Source: Varroa destructor (taxonomy: Eukaryota > Arthropoda > Arachnida > Mesostigmata > Varroidae). Taken from it: a DNA stretch of 64,000 bases. How positions within the stretch are numbered: position 1 is the stretch's first letter; every line of letters starts with the position of its first letter. This document shows positions 23,935 through 36,614 of this stretch, piece after piece. Under the pieces are notes generated by a model. It had not been told where the DNA came from and did no database searches. It was given only the letters and a program-made list of their open reading frames with translations. The position numbers were made by a program, and so were the translations under genes. The DNA lies in assembly GCF_002443255.2 (NCBI RefSeq), contig NW_019211455.1, positions 54,574,338 through 54,638,337 of the forward strand. The letters run 5' to 3'.

Positions 23935-26519
23935 TTAACAAAAAATGTTCAAAAACACGCGTTAATCTATAGTGGCATAACTTTCAGCTGAATTTAGCTG
24001 AAAATTGACCATTTTACATTTGTAGGCACACTTAATTAGGTATGGGATGAAGACAGGTTGACAACATAGACGAGTGATTACGATGAGAGAAGTGTCAAAA
24101 GTAGAAAAACGAATTTATTCCTTTTGAGAATTGATTTTTACGGTTTAGCACGCCTGTATTCTCGCCCAAAATAATTTATAGTCAACATAACCGCTTATGT
24201 CAAATAATATCTCTGATTAGAATATAACTTCTCATATTCCTTTCGTACTTTTTTTTGAGTCGCGGCCATGTGCTAACTTCATGTCATAACGATGGCATGC
24301 CTTCACGAAGCTCCTACCAGCATCTACTCAAACCAGCGGTCGGCCAGTCTTACGATGTGATAGTAATGGCCTTAATTGAATAAACAGTAAATGTGCAATA
24401 TCTATTTCCTAAAGACGAAATTCCTGCATTATAGCTTTATCTAGTATAAAGGCTTGTTTCGGTCCATTGCTTCTCTCGGACTCTAGGCGGATCTTGCTGG
24501 TGGCTAGGTTAGAAAGGTAAGGAATCAGAGAACAGCACCCGCTCCAGATTTTGATTCATTGATTGCAGGCGAAAAGTGGCTAGTATCGACCTACTAACCA
24601 TGCATTCTAAACGGACGGTCACCGGGGCACATTACAGCTGGCAGGTGTGACTCCCGCCCTACGTTGCAAGAACCGTATTCCTAATGAGAAACTATGCTAG
24701 ATAGTTCTCCAGGATGAAGCACATAGCCTCCTCACGTATCTTTTGCCACTTCTTCGTGCAATGAGCAACAAAGATTTCGGCACCTAACGCGGACTAACGC
24801 TGTGCAGTCTGGTGTATCGTGGGCACTGCTACCGGTCTGCACTCATTGTTTTCTTTACATGTCGACATATCTGTGAGCTTGGCGTACCGAGTTGCAGCAT
24901 CCAGCACTGTTGCATTTGTGCGACCATCTATTAGGCCTGTTTGATGGAACACAGTGTTTGTGCCGTGGTTAGTGAGGCTAGTTCGTTCTGCCCGCGAGCA
25001 AGTTGTAGCTACCTTGGACTAGCGAATCGATGGCGTCCATCAACGATGCTAGCAGTTGTGTGATGCCTTTTTGCTTTGAGCTGATTTTTTTCTAAACGGC
25101 TTTCAAAACGAGATTTACCGGATCTCGTGTAATGTACAAAGCGGCCTGTTGACAACCGAGCTATGTCCTTTCAAGTCGTATATCCTACATTGCTCTACAA
25201 TATAGTTTATGATAACAGATTTCAAGTGCGAATAGTGTGTCTGTGCCCGTGTTCAAACGTAGACTACTTCACGTCTTTCCGAGCTTAATCAGCGAACGTG
25301 TTACAGTTGCCGTTAATCCAAAGCGAATTATGTTTTGTCCTAGCTGTTTTTTTATTGTTCTAAGGCATGCGCAGCTGCATTTACACCCTGTCTAGGACAC
25401 TAAAAGCTACACAGTCCCACAGTTTTCACAAGGGATCGTAAGCATAGAACTAGTTCCTATTCATTATGGTAGGAAGACACCCTCTAAACCATGTGCCCCT
25501 AGTCTAGATTTTCTCAGGAGAGGTACAGAACTAGTGCCTATATTAGTTTGCTACTACCTTAGGTGTTTCTAAGTTTGATAGGCGTATACGTCGCTACTAT
25601 ATCATTGCTGAGAAGAGAACGACAGGCTAGTTAAAACAGGAAGAAAGAGATAGAAGGAAGAACAACGACGGCATCGAAATATGTTACACAGTTTTGGGAT
25701 GATTATTCGGTTCATAGGTATGTATGTATCGTAACACCGATGTATATTAGTAGTATACGCGCATCTTCGCAGCCGTAACAGACAGCATGACCTTTCACAT
25801 CGAGATGAACTATATATGCGCACAGCTGTCGGGTATCCCTAGCAGCTGAGTACCGCTCATACCGAATGATGTGTTCGCTCGAGCAAAAACCTGGGCAACA
25901 TGCAGTGTTAATTGCTTCTCGGTTACTAGGCCGTACTGCCCGGATGTCTCTCAGCAGTGAGGATGGGTCTTGTCTAGGCCATCATTTTTAGCAGAATTTA
26001 TTGTTACAAGTGTGAAGTGGATGAGTGCATGTAGAAATTGAAAAGCGTATCTCATTTTTTCTCTTTTGAATAGTTCTTCTGTGATCTGAATGTTGGTCGC
26101 CATCTAGCCTACACTACATCAACTTCCCGAAGCCCTATTTCTGGTATCAATAGATGCTTTATGACACATAACCATCTTGAATCATTATGCTAACGCCAGT
26201 TGGATACATGTTTGAGCTCAATCGGTTGGGGGCCATCTCATTTGCTGCTTGCAATGAGGTATCGACATGCGTTGGTAACAGAGCACAGCGGCGTTCTCTT
26301 CGCGAGCTTCTAGCGTAACGCAAGTAGCTACATATGGAGATTTGTTTCGAGATAGAATGGTCGACGTTGTGCAGTACGAAGGCGACGCATTGTGTTTTTG
26401 TCCGCGTCTATGAAATAAGAAGCCTGAGCGTGCAAACGGTGTCCTATGTCCCAAGGCCTGCGACATACTAGTGTGTCCTCTTGCGTCAGTAGCGCCACTT
26501 ATTCGCGGACGCACTGTTC
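23935..26519. other. No confident gene
   Basis: About 24500-25100 is GC-richer but has stops in all frames. Minus-strand frames at 25602-25823 (Arg/Cys-rich) and 26218-26514 (98 codons, Arg/Thr/Ser-rich) are not convincing. The latter lies immediately downstream of the 26837-26520 ORF on the same strand and might be read with it. Confidence 0.45.
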
Positions 26520-26837
26520 TTATAGATAGCGAAGTTTAGACGGCAGAATGATGACTGTAGCGTAAGCATGCACAGCGAAAAGTACGACTCTGAACTTGCC
26601 ACCTGCTAGAACGTCATACGTAAGCATATATACAAGAAATGGGACAGTAATGGTAATTGTTGCAGAAGTTGCCAAAATCAAACGATGCCAGCGTCTGTTC
26701 TTGTTTTTATATCTATAGTTTTTACCGCATGTTCCACTCATATCGAACACTCCTTTATTGCTGCGGATGCTAAGGAAAACGAATACTGTTGCCTGCAGAT
26801 TATTGACGGCATGGTAGCTAAAATACGAGAACTTCAT
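26520..26837 (-). CDS. Candidate 105-aa membrane protein ORF
   Basis: ATG at 26837, TAA at 26522-26520. A basic stretch (residues 41-52, YRYKNKNRRWHR) directly precedes a hydrophobic segment (about 53-75), the arrangement of a single membrane span with a positive cytosolic flank. A second hydrophobic stretch lies near residues 84-98. The open frame 27071-26877 just upstream on the same strand may be an earlier exon. Unknown family. Confidence 0.33.
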   Translation of the reverse strand: MKFSYFSYHAVNNLQATVFVFLSIRSNKGVFDMSGTCGKNYRYKNKNRRWHRLILATSATITITVPFLVYMLTYDVLAGGKFRVVLFAVHAYATVIILPSKLRYL

Positions 26838-26876
26838 TCGACGAACGTATAGCCACTACCTGTAAAAACCAGCTGG

Positions 26877-27071
26877 CTACTTTATACGATGGCCAGAGAT
26901 GGTGAAGAACTCGTACGAGTTGTTGTCTATGGCGGTCGGTAAAATTTTGCGTTGGGTTTGGATAACGTCACTATACATTTGATTATACACTCGTATACAG
27001 AGTGCTCTTGCGTTTGAGCGGCGCGAGCAATTAAACACTGAGTGGATTTGACTTATATTGTCTAACTTCAC
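26877..27071 (-). CDS. Weak open frame upstream of the 26837 ORF
   Basis: 64 codons, polar (Asn/Gln/Ser/Ile), ending 39 nt before the downstream ATG. No clear splice pair joins the two frames. Confidence 0.2.
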   Translation of the reverse strand: MKLDNISQIHSVFNCSRRSNARALCIRVYNQMYSDVIQTQRKILPTAIDNNSYEFFTISGHRIK

Positions 27072-28143
27072 TGCGCGTTGCGTGAGTCTAATTATATTAG
27101 ATAATTGTGTATAAACTATTATATAATTTATATACTATTATACAAGTCAAATAGCTCTAAATAAAGAGCTAACTGTCAGGAAAACGGTATATCATATAGT
27201 ATCACAATTTTTCAAGTAGCGAGAAAGAAACTCAAACTAAAATGTTATAGTGATGTGTAGAATCGTTACTGAAAGTGGAAAAATTCCAACCTATTAACTT
27301 GGTAATTTCGTAAGAGAATTATTTGATGTTGAGCTACTAAACAAGTAAATGCTTCGGATCTTACGTCCATGACAACCGTTAATACTTTGCTTTAGATGCC
27401 TCGCGCAACGCTCATTTTAGAGCCCAGATCGCTTCAAATCCTAGGTTACTGGGGAGGTTTTATTTAATAGTTGAGCCAGGCCGACCGAACCACACCACGC
27501 TGGAACAACTTACTAGGATGGTCCTGGCAAGGTACAAGCTTTTATCGTTCCATACATGTATCTATGTCGCTTCACCGTTTACTTAGTCCGCCTATTAATT
27601 TAGCGTACGCTACATATTTTCGACTCCTAACTGTTCAATAGTGATCAGTTACCACTGGCAGGCGCAGCAGTAAGTAAGGCCTTGTTGCGTAGGAGCCGGC
27701 TCGTGTCAAATCGATAGTTGGGAGAAAGAGAAGATTCGACCCAAAACGCGTTCCACATCATTTTTATCCAGTTAGGTCAGCATCGTTAGGCAAGTCGTCT
27801 TCGATCCGTCGCGGCTCTTGCCTTCTATGGGGTAAAAGCAAACTAAGCTTTCGGTTGTCCTAATCGAAAGGTAGTACACAAGGTGCTAACGGGAATAGAC
27901 AATCGAGTGGAACGCAAAAGAGGTAGCACGATAAAATGCAGACGTGACTCATGGATTGAGGCAAAGATCAAAGGAAAAGGTCAAGCCGGACACCATTATG
28001 CTGTATCGATGCGCTGAATCACGACGGTCACCATGACTTGACGGTCATAGCCTACGCATCGAGTGGCTCGACATCCGAATCTATAACGTGAAAAACTAGA
28101 TCCCCGCCTGATACGCTTATAACTATTTTTGTGTAGTGTCTCA
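27072..28143. other. No gene; small hairpin
   Basis: AT-rich at 27090-27150. A 7-bp inverted repeat TAGCTCT / AGAGCTA lies at 27152-27158 and 27165-27171 with a 6-nt loop; it is too short to interpret. Confidence 0.5.
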
Positions 28144-28347
28144 TTATCTAATATTGGAGACAACTGTGTTGAACATTACGCCGAGCGCCGTCACTGCGTC
28201 ACCACGTGGGTGCATTAAGATTCGACTGCAATACGGATCGCTTCTACTATTAAATATGTCGGTCCACATTTTAAGGGCGGCCAATACGCTAAGGTTGACG
28301 TTTTTGGCTTGCGTACTTGCGAAAGCGCAGGTTATCGTCACTTGCAT
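28144..28347 (-). CDS. Candidate 67-aa ORF
   Basis: ATG at 28347, TAA at 28146-28144. The frame is open a further 14 codons upstream. Low Cys, with an Ala/Leu/Asn/Val-rich central part. The opposite-strand frame 28136-28357 covers the same DNA with poorer composition. Not recognised. Confidence 0.27.
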   Translation of the reverse strand: MQVTITCAFASTQAKNVNLSVLAALKMWTDIFNSRSDPYCSRILMHPRGDAVTALGVMFNTVVSNIR

Positions 28348-30171
28348 AATTCTTTGAAACCATCTCCTTGAGAAAAAAGTTATCCTTGCTTAGTCCTTGC
28401 GCCGAATAGGATATCTCCTGATTATAGATTTTTTCCTATAGTTCACGACGACGCGTTTAGTCATGGGTCGTCTTCTGTTAAGCTTAATTTTAGGCCGACA
28501 AATGTGAATCTATATGTTTCTATCGAGGCAAACGCACCATTCAGATATCGGGAAACTTGGTGATATTGAGACATGTTTAATCTAAATTAATAGTATGGTT
28601 TTTATTTTACCGGATTTTTCATTAATTTTTCGACGCAGGGGTTGCTAGACTCGATTCTCACTCTCTATATATCTATTTTTAGTAATATTGTAAAGCCTTG
28701 TTTCAGATCATTGGGTTTCAGTACGAAACCGACCAGATCAACTCAGTTTGATTACGTATGTCTACGAACGTCGTCGTTCTTTTGTCAGCGTTTACCCGCT
28801 TAGATTTTTCAATTGGCTCAGTAGAATTTGTCCTTCGCTTGTAGAGAGTAGAGCTTTGCGGTTCGACTAGAATTATAACCCGTCTCAAAAGGCTCGTATG
28901 TATAACATAATATAGATATGTAAATTTTGAGTTCGTTCGCCTGATGCTTTCGTGTTTTGCCTAATGGGCATTCTTGCCGGGTAGCACTTCCAGTTATCTT
29001 GCAGGCATTCTAAACTTGTTATCGCATTAACCTGCGATCTCGCAAGTCGCAAACGATCCTGTGTCTAGTCGTATTTAACTCGAGACGAAATCAATCTTAC
29101 CTACGGCTTGCTTGACCATTTCCGCTGGCCGTCGTGTCCAGTTCGGCGTTGATATTACGCTTGTCTTGCTACGACTGACTGACGTAATCGACTCAATAAA
29201 GTTATAGGGCGTTTAACACTGCAAGCGCGTTCGACCGGATGGAGATTCTGAGCTGTCAGAGGCAAGTGTCACGATTGTCATTTTTTTTTCTGCTTCGTAT
29301 TATGATTTTACAATGACGTGAATGTTGACGTTTTGTCATATATTTAGAAATATCGACGTTCTCAAAGAGACAATGGATGTAGCTCAATCTTAGTAAGTGA
29401 CGTATCTGTGTAATTGCTTAATAAATAAACCACCCATAATAAAATACAGAAAATATGATTTATAGAATATATAGATTTATAATAATAGTAAGATATACGC
29501 TTCTCAACAAAGCTACCAGCTGTCGCCACCGTTATTCTTCATGCGGGCACAACATGTTTCTAGAAATATTTTCCTTCATTTTCATGTTTTTAAACCTTTA
29601 TTCGAAGAACACACTAGGCGCTTTTTAGGAAGAAGCAAAATCGCTTTTACCAAAGCGTTTCTCAAGTTTAACTCGCAGATGCAGAGCAAATAATGACGTA
29701 GAAAGTTAACTTTACTCGATCTCTGTTCATACTAGTTATATTGCTCCAATTTTAAAAGTATAAGTGTATTATATACTTGTAAAATACCCGTAGACCAGTA
29801 CAAATCGTAAATTTTATGCTGAAAAAATATTTCTTCAGTAACCTGTCTAGTTACACCTTCGAGCTGCTTATCTTCAGAAGGGAAAGATATGGCAGCCTTG
29901 GTTACGTTCATACAAAATGACCGCGCTCTTCACTTTTATTACTCCTGCCGCCTTCACGTCCAGTTCACATTCGATTGAACACTAGGATAGGGCCACTTCG
30001 CGTTCTGTCGTTGTCGATCTACGACACACCCTCAGAACGAAATCGCGGAGCTGACGTAAAAAGGTTCTGTCATGCAATCTGTCATCTGGGACGTTGCGCT
30101 ACGGGAAAACTCGTCAGCTAAACGGCTCGCCTATGTTTCGCCAAAGGCACAGTTGCCATGTGCACATGAGG
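28348..30171. other. No supported gene
   Basis: Long AT-rich stretch with stops in all frames. The plus-strand frame 30072-30299 overlaps the minus-strand gene model at 30172-30465 and is treated as its shadow. Confidence 0.55.
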
Positions 30172-30625
30172 TTATTTCTTCACGGCATTTCTGTTTCTGT
30201 CTACATATGACTGCCAAGTGGTTAGATCTTCCAAACCAAGGGGCGTACGTACCCTTCTTCCCGATTCGCGTTTTCCAATGGAAACACCACCATCTGTAAG
30301 CACCGTTCGTTGAAGGGACGCGTTTGAACTCATGCGGCGACGTTCGTCAAGAAACGCACAAAGGACGGTTTTGGGATGAATGGTGAGACTTACCAAGGCC
30401 TTTTTTTCTTTTTTAACGAGAAGCCGGAGAAGAAACGCTTGATATGCCAGAAGGTCTGGATTAGTCTAGGAGGGGCGCTACTACCGTCACCATGGCGAGT
30501 GCGTTTACTGCTGGTGCGGATATATGCCTAATCGGCCCAATATATCGGTCGGGAGAGCGGGTCCGTCTAGCCAACCGACAAGCCAATACCGCTCTATAAT
30601 CATTGAACCCATTGAGTCTAACCAT
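30172..30625 (-). CDS. Two-exon gene model, unknown protein (136 aa)
   Basis: Exon 1 is 30625-30509 (ATG, 39 codons). Exon 2 is 30465-30172 (97 codons plus TAA). The 43-nt intron has donor GCA|GTAAAC and acceptor GCGCCCCTCCTAG with a good pyrimidine tract; both junctions are phase 0. Exon 2 starts with a Leu-rich amphipathic stretch and a Lys/Glu patch (LVKKEKKAL) and ends in a Ser/Arg/Asp-rich part with VDRNRNAVKK. It has one Cys and looks clearly non-random. An alternative 19-nt intron (30484-30466) also keeps phase. No family recognised; helical, probably soluble. Confidence 0.42.
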
Positions 30626-33082
30626 TATCAACAACAAATGCAGAATCCGCAATTGAAAGTACCAAAGGAAGGTTGGCCTGTTGTTTAGTTAGCGATGGCT
30701 AATCAAGCGCATAACATAGCTATGAACGATAAGAAGGGGTGAACGTAAGGGGTGTAAAAAAGTTCAAGAAACCAATTCAAAAGTCAACTCGAAATCTAAT
30801 TAAAATTAATTAGCTTAAAATTAATTCAGGCTTCGTATTATCTATAGAGATAGTTGTAAGTGTCTCTTGTGTGCAAGTATAGAATGCGAGAAATAATGGG
30901 AGCTTCAAATAGGGCTGTTTTGCCATTTGGTAGCGGTCAAAGTTGATCCACTTCTAAAAAGCATACGGTGACGGTGTTTAGCCGCGTGTGCCGCTTTATT
31001 CGTGACGATTTGCGATGGGCGCACATATGTAGCTGAATACGGTTAGATAAAACGAGCCGATACCTTAAATATTTCGTGATGGGTGGAATAAATGGAACTG
31101 AACGCCATTGTGAAATAGGGTAGTTGCTAAATCTCAACAAGTGTACACGTTTTTATTGGCGAACATACGGCATGTTTGCCGCCAGCACAATGATAGTGGC
31201 AAAATGTCGGCTGTCAATTTCAGACATCTAATTTATGTAACTGTTGTTCTTAGGTCGTATCGAACTAAATTGTAGATTAGCATTACTGATATTCTGGCGA
31301 AATCGTTTTGGATGAAAATGTTGTTTCAATTTTTTTTGCGCGTCACAGAGAAACCAATAGTGGACGCAGGCTCACAGGCACGCCAAGTGACTGTGACATT
31401 CAAGCGTGTATTTCCCAGACCCAGTATGCGTTGCTGCCTAGTTATTAACCATCTGCTATGCCCGAATACGTACGCAGGTAGACCTGCCAAGACGACTCGC
31501 ATTTGACACTACTATTGTTATATACGAGCAAGCACTCATCTCCATTTTATATTTGGAGTGACAACCAACAATCTTCCAAAACATGTTCCTCGTATCAGTA
31601 CGTGCAGTATGTACAAAACGCCCTAAATGGGGACGTTAACCGATCGTATGATCCCCTCTGGGCGGTCCACGCAGAAAACCAGCAGTGAGGAAGACGAGGT
31701 GAAATCAATTGATCATAATAACCCGATTGTTCGAGAAACACACGTAATTAATGCACTCGTACGTACTTCGTATGCAGCAAATAAATAAAAGGAAACGAAA
31801 TATAGATACATAACAGTACGAGCAAAGTTTCTACCGGAGGAACCTTGAGACCTAACGGCGCTGCCAGCCACGACACGTGGTAAGCAAATAAAACAATAGG
31901 AACATTTCGCTAGAACGCTCGTATTATAGTATAGCGAGCAGGGCATTGCTAACTTACAATTATAATTATACCAGCGGTATTGATTTTTCAAGTAAGGCAG
32001 TCAATTACGTATAAGTTCATGATTTTCAGAAACAAACAATCGGAAGGCGAGGATCGAGCCAATTGTACTTGGCTAAGTGCTACCCGTTTTGCTTATCTTT
32101 AATGGTTAGAGGCCGAATATTGAAATCATAAAGCATATTCAAACAGGCTAAACAAGATAGAATTGTTTGTATGAACGTCAATAAACGGTGTTGGTAAAAG
32201 AAGAGCATTAAGATGTCTTAGCTGCTAAAACTATGCAATCGTACATCCTTGAAAGACTTTGTTCTTAATTTCTCTCACTTTGTTTGTATGCATATCATTT
32301 ACACGGATATAGTAGAATTTCGCGGTATTTTGCCCACATCATAGATTAATGCTCGTCAGTAGAAAGTTTCCCATCTGATGACAGCCATATCAACGTCACA
32401 TGGTTTCCGCCTCTGGAATAACTACTTTAAGTTCTGTAAAAAGAAAAGGCCCAACTGATGCTGGTATATCAACAAAGCCTTTGACCCAATCACAGGTGAA
32501 CCTTTGACATATATCACGTTATATAAACGCAGATTAACTAGAAATTTGAAAAAAAAATTGTGTTGCCCTACGATACGTTCGAGTTACTTTGATGGCTACA
32601 TATCAGATAATTTCGGAGATTTTTGGATTGGAAATTATAAACCGCTATTATCAATGATTTTCGTTTCTCTTACCTTTGGGTCTTTGAGGTGACTTGCAGT
32701 GATATAACAATTGAACACAGTTGTACACGTCGACGTGCTTCGAAAGTGACTCGTGAGCTTGACACAACATCGAATTGACCCTTGGATACGTTGGAAAATT
32801 ATAATCCTTTACCTGATCTGACCTGGTAGAATGCTTCTCTACGCATTTGATTGTAGAAGACACAACGCTGCAGAAGAACAGAGATGGACCTTCCCTCTTA
32901 CGATGCATACGCTGAACAGCTTTTCGTCGGCAGGCTTAAAGGGGGTCATGAAAACAAAAAAAGTTCTAGTGAGATTTTAGCCCCGATCGCAAGACGGTTA
33001 TGCCACGAACTTACACCGTTTGAGTGAAAATCAGAAGTTCTAATTACTGTACCGCATCGAAGTCAGCCTATAATCGTTCACC
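30626..33082. other. No confident gene; scattered weak frames
   Basis: Consecutive plus-strand frames at 31312-31506 and 31503-31688 (64 and 61 codons), and minus-strand frames at 31713-31991 and 32651-32908, are unconvincing. In the last, CTGTTCTTCTGCAG is a fine acceptor (exon start 32867) and CAGATCAG|GTAAAG a fine donor. They frame a possible 55-nt mini-exon 32867-32813. Confidence 0.4.
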
Positions 33083-33379
33083 TCAACACTTCAGCTTGTT
33101 ACCTCCGAGGTTGTATACCTGTCTCCTCAAAATAGGCTTAGCCAAATCATACGTACTCAAATAGCAGCGATCTATTCTAAAGGCATCACACATCAAATAT
33201 AACGGTACATATCCATATTGACGCAACAGGACGGAACACGTCATAATGTGATGCATATATGTATAGAAATATGTGCGTCTTAGGATCTGAAGTGCTTGAT
33301 CGGGAAAAGGTTTATGGTAGTACCGTCTATTCATGGAATATTTATCGGAATTTCCCTGTACTGCAGCTGCGGCTTTCAC
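33083..33379 (-). CDS. Weak 98-aa ORF
   Basis: ATG on the minus strand at 33379, rich in Tyr/Arg/Leu. The middle (LLRQYGYVPLYLM) faintly recalls the La-motif segment that follows FLR in LARP proteins, but the aromatic core spacing is off by three residues. I do not assign it. Confidence 0.2.
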   Translation of the reverse strand: MKAAAAVQGNSDKYSMNRRYYHKPFPDQALQILRRTYFYTYMHHIMTCSVLLRQYGYVPLYLMCDAFRIDRCYLSTYDLAKPILRRQVYNLGGNKLKC

Positions 33380-35925
33380 GGTGGCACCTTTTAGTCGCCA
33401 TTCTGCCGTTTGCGTAATTACTGGCAGCAGAAGTAACGCGCGTAGCGACTCTCGCCGCAGCGGTCAGCAGATGCTGTCGCCAACAAAAGCATAAGCAGGC
33501 AGAAGGTCCTTCCGCTGAAGGAAAAGACAGGCTGCATGCATAATCCATACAGCCGCACTCTCATCATACTTGCGGGCCTGCATATGTGATGACAAAGGCC
33601 AGCCGAGTTTTCTTTGAGTCAGTCAAAAGCAATAGCACCATGATGTCGAGTGGCTGGACCTTTCACGGACGGTCTTCCGTATTGGAAAGGGTTCTCGTGG
33701 TGTCAACGTACGTTATGATGCTAAGGCGTTTCTAGATATTCCCATACGTGCCGGAATATCTTGTCGAATTTCTAGTTGAATCGAAACCCCAAACCACATT
33801 GCGTCAAAGTAATTTTCAACATGCAACAATACCTATCTGCGATTATTCATTTAGTGACGATTAAGGACCATGAGTACACGGATAAAGATATTATTTAGTT
33901 CGCACATTAAGGTTCAGTTTGTTGTTTGTGTGAGAGCCTATGGAGACCGGTGAAGGTACTGGGCAAACAGGCTTCAGCGAATTTACACTTCGTTAGTGGA
34001 ATAGTTCATTTTCAAAGCGGGTCTTGCGACATTCTGAAAATGAAGAAGAGTCAGATAAAATGAATTCCCGGTAATATTGAGTCTATTAACAGCAAACGAG
34101 CCGTAGCATAGGCTAACTATGCATCAGTTCGAGCTGTCTACCAGAGCAGAATTCTACGATAGAAACAGACGATACAGTTAGTTCAACGCCGGATTCGTAC
34201 TAACAACAAATGTTCTCTATGCCGAGATAGGTTTCGATGCGGAAGCCTGATACAGAGCGTCTTATAGATAGACAGAAAAGTGTTTTCATAATTAATATCT
34301 AAAATTGAAAGAAATTTACATGAACTATAACTTTTACTTCTACCCTATTCATCCAAATCATCTGTTTAAAGGGGCCGTATCGAGATTTCCTTGGATTCTC
34401 CCAAATCCGAAAAATAGGAAGTTTAAACAATCCTTGTAAATGACAATTAAATTACGCAGTAAGTACAACTACATTAATTAATTACGCCATTTAATTTTAT
34501 CATAACTTCATTTCTCCAAATAAGTTTGTTTAGATATTTCACGTATCACTCACACAATCGTGTTTTTCGGCCGGCTTCATTTTCACTGATCTCGTGTACT
34601 TTTTAATCCTTTTTTTTTTAACTTTTATAACGCCTTCAAATGCGATACATACGTGATGTACAATCTACAATTTGATTGCCTTAGAGACCTTCCGAACGCA
34701 TCGCTACAACTTGTGAGTACTTCATCTTTGTTGGTGAAACGCGTTGATATTCTTGGTCCTTCGGAACATTGTCCATAAACAGTTCCCTTCATTTCAAACT
34801 TACCTTTTGTCCCATTGGTTGTATCATCGATTAGCGAAATCCGCCTGAGTTTCCGTACGTACCTCTGTCACATTGCCACTCTTCCAATAGCATTGTAAAA
34901 TATGATTATTTTATTTAAATTGCACAATCCTAAAACTAAGGAAATATAATAATGTGTACACTTTTTAGGTATTCAGCATGCCAACCTATAACTGGTCTCG
35001 TTGCGATGATTTAATTTCAGTGTGCATCCAGGAAAACTGAGAGTCCAGCAAGGGTTACTGCCGCCTTGTTCCGCAGACTTAAGTGCCTATGATTGATTTC
35101 GATTGTATGCTTGTACTAACAAACACTACGTAGTCCAACGTATCCTACAGTCGATTCTTCAAACAACCCCGGTCAACAACGAATCTAGTTAGAGTGATGT
35201 AAATCGTTATGGTTCAGCTATTGAAAAGGTCCTACAGCACTGTCTTCATCTTGTAGACAATAAAAAAAAAAAAACAGCGAAACATACTCAACTCCCAACA
35301 AGTAGAACTGCCTCTTATTCATAATAGCTATCTATTAGGGGTCTGCAACTGTGTAACAGTGCATCTACCATCTTGTTCCGTCTTGACGCGTATACATTTA
35401 ATTTAGAGAGAAAATTTCTTCGAAAAAAACAACGCCACTATAGGCGATCTCGGTGCGAGACGTTTCCGCGCGCCCTCTCTATGCCGCATGGTGTATACGA
35501 CTTAGAGCTTCGCATCGTACACTTCGTCTGCCCATATTTTACATACACAAACACTTTTGCTACACTTATAAACAGTAATTCTCTATCTAGTGCCACTTAT
35601 TAACCGAGTCTTTTACGTTGCGTACACTTAGACGGACAACGTCGACAGAGCAGCACGGATAGTTCCTCAAAGATCGAGTCGGACGTGAAGTATAACGATA
35701 ACACTGTATCTCGTCCAAATACAGTCCTGCCGTCGCAGTTATTCGTTTATATAGAGTAGGCTGCGGCGGCTGGAAGGCTATGCCAGATAGCAGACGTTGT
35801 CTGTTCCATTGCTGATAGTGGCAGAGTTTTATTCTTTCGGTTTCGGAAGGATCGTTTTTGGACGTACCGGCATCTCGCAGCGAGCCGACTGATATTGGTC
35901 TTTGTTGCTGCAAAGTATTAAGCAG
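33380..35925. other. No confident gene
   Basis: The 34.3-35.2 kb part is AT-rich and empty. At 35373-35603 (+) and 35913-35587 (-) there are open frames on opposite strands. A short plus-strand frame near 35610-35760 with a Ser/Asp/Lys-rich peptide (STDSSSKIESDVKYNDN) could be an upstream exon of the 35926-36614 model. The strand conflict cannot be settled by eye. Confidence 0.4.
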
Positions 35926-36614
35926 GACAAGAGATGGAGGATAAGACGTCGAGTCGCAGTGCAGAAAGGAAATGCAACAAAAAATACTTTTGTCCTAGAG
36001 GCAGTTGGCCTCTGGAGCAGAGATGCCTACAGCCTCGCCGGTCGGAGGCAGGACAACGATGAATATCTTAAAACCGAATGTATAGAAGGAAAATCCTAAC
36101 GGACATCTAAAGGACAGCTCAACAAGGGATAGGTGTTCCGTACAGGTCCGGTGGTGTCCATTACAGTCCGCTATCGCTTGGACGAGTTTACTCATATTTT
36201 ATTTACTAAATTAGTCTACAAATTTTTTTTAGAGAATGAGCGCAAGACATCTTTGCAGGCGCTATTGTTCTACTCTTCCTATAAAAAGGGGCTTTTTAGA
36301 AAACAAGTAGTGCTTCTGACAATTCATTGACGGCAAGCCCTATATGACGTTGGACTTAGATGAGGCGATCACTTATTCTTCTCATTCATCATTTAGCCAT
36401 GGTCTTCATTCGTTCCTCAGCATATGTCCGTATATTGTTAAATGATCATAAAGAATCTGTGTCGTCACGTATAGCTAACCGGAGTCATAACTACATGCGT
36501 TTATGCTGTAGCAGCAAAGAGGCGACTGATATCAACAGCGGAATATCCTACTCAAAGAAACTCGCTCGAGTCCGAGCTGCTTTTTCTTTAGAAATCCCGG
36601 ATCAGTTTGTTTAA
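35926..36614 (+). CDS. Three-exon gene model, unknown protein
   Basis: Exons are 35926-36079, 36146-36306 and 36360-36614; introns are 66 and 53 nt. The acceptor before exon 1 is ATTAAGCAG. Junction phases are 1/1 and 0/0, giving 189 codons plus TAA. Exon 1 is basic then acidic (RRQDNDEYLKTE). Exon 2 has no Trp, and its only Cys is the codon split by the first intron; it has a charged helix-like segment (FFLENERKTSLQALLF). Exon 3 starts with a hydrophobic stretch and becomes Ser/Arg-rich. The upstream start is missing. Family unknown; the model depends on splice choices made by eye. Confidence 0.35.

Noticed and set aside
33083..33379. La-motif (LARP-like) resemblance on the minus strand
   Set aside because: Only a GYVPL-like patch fits. 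The aromatic core spacing is wrong and no RNA-recognition domain is nearby.
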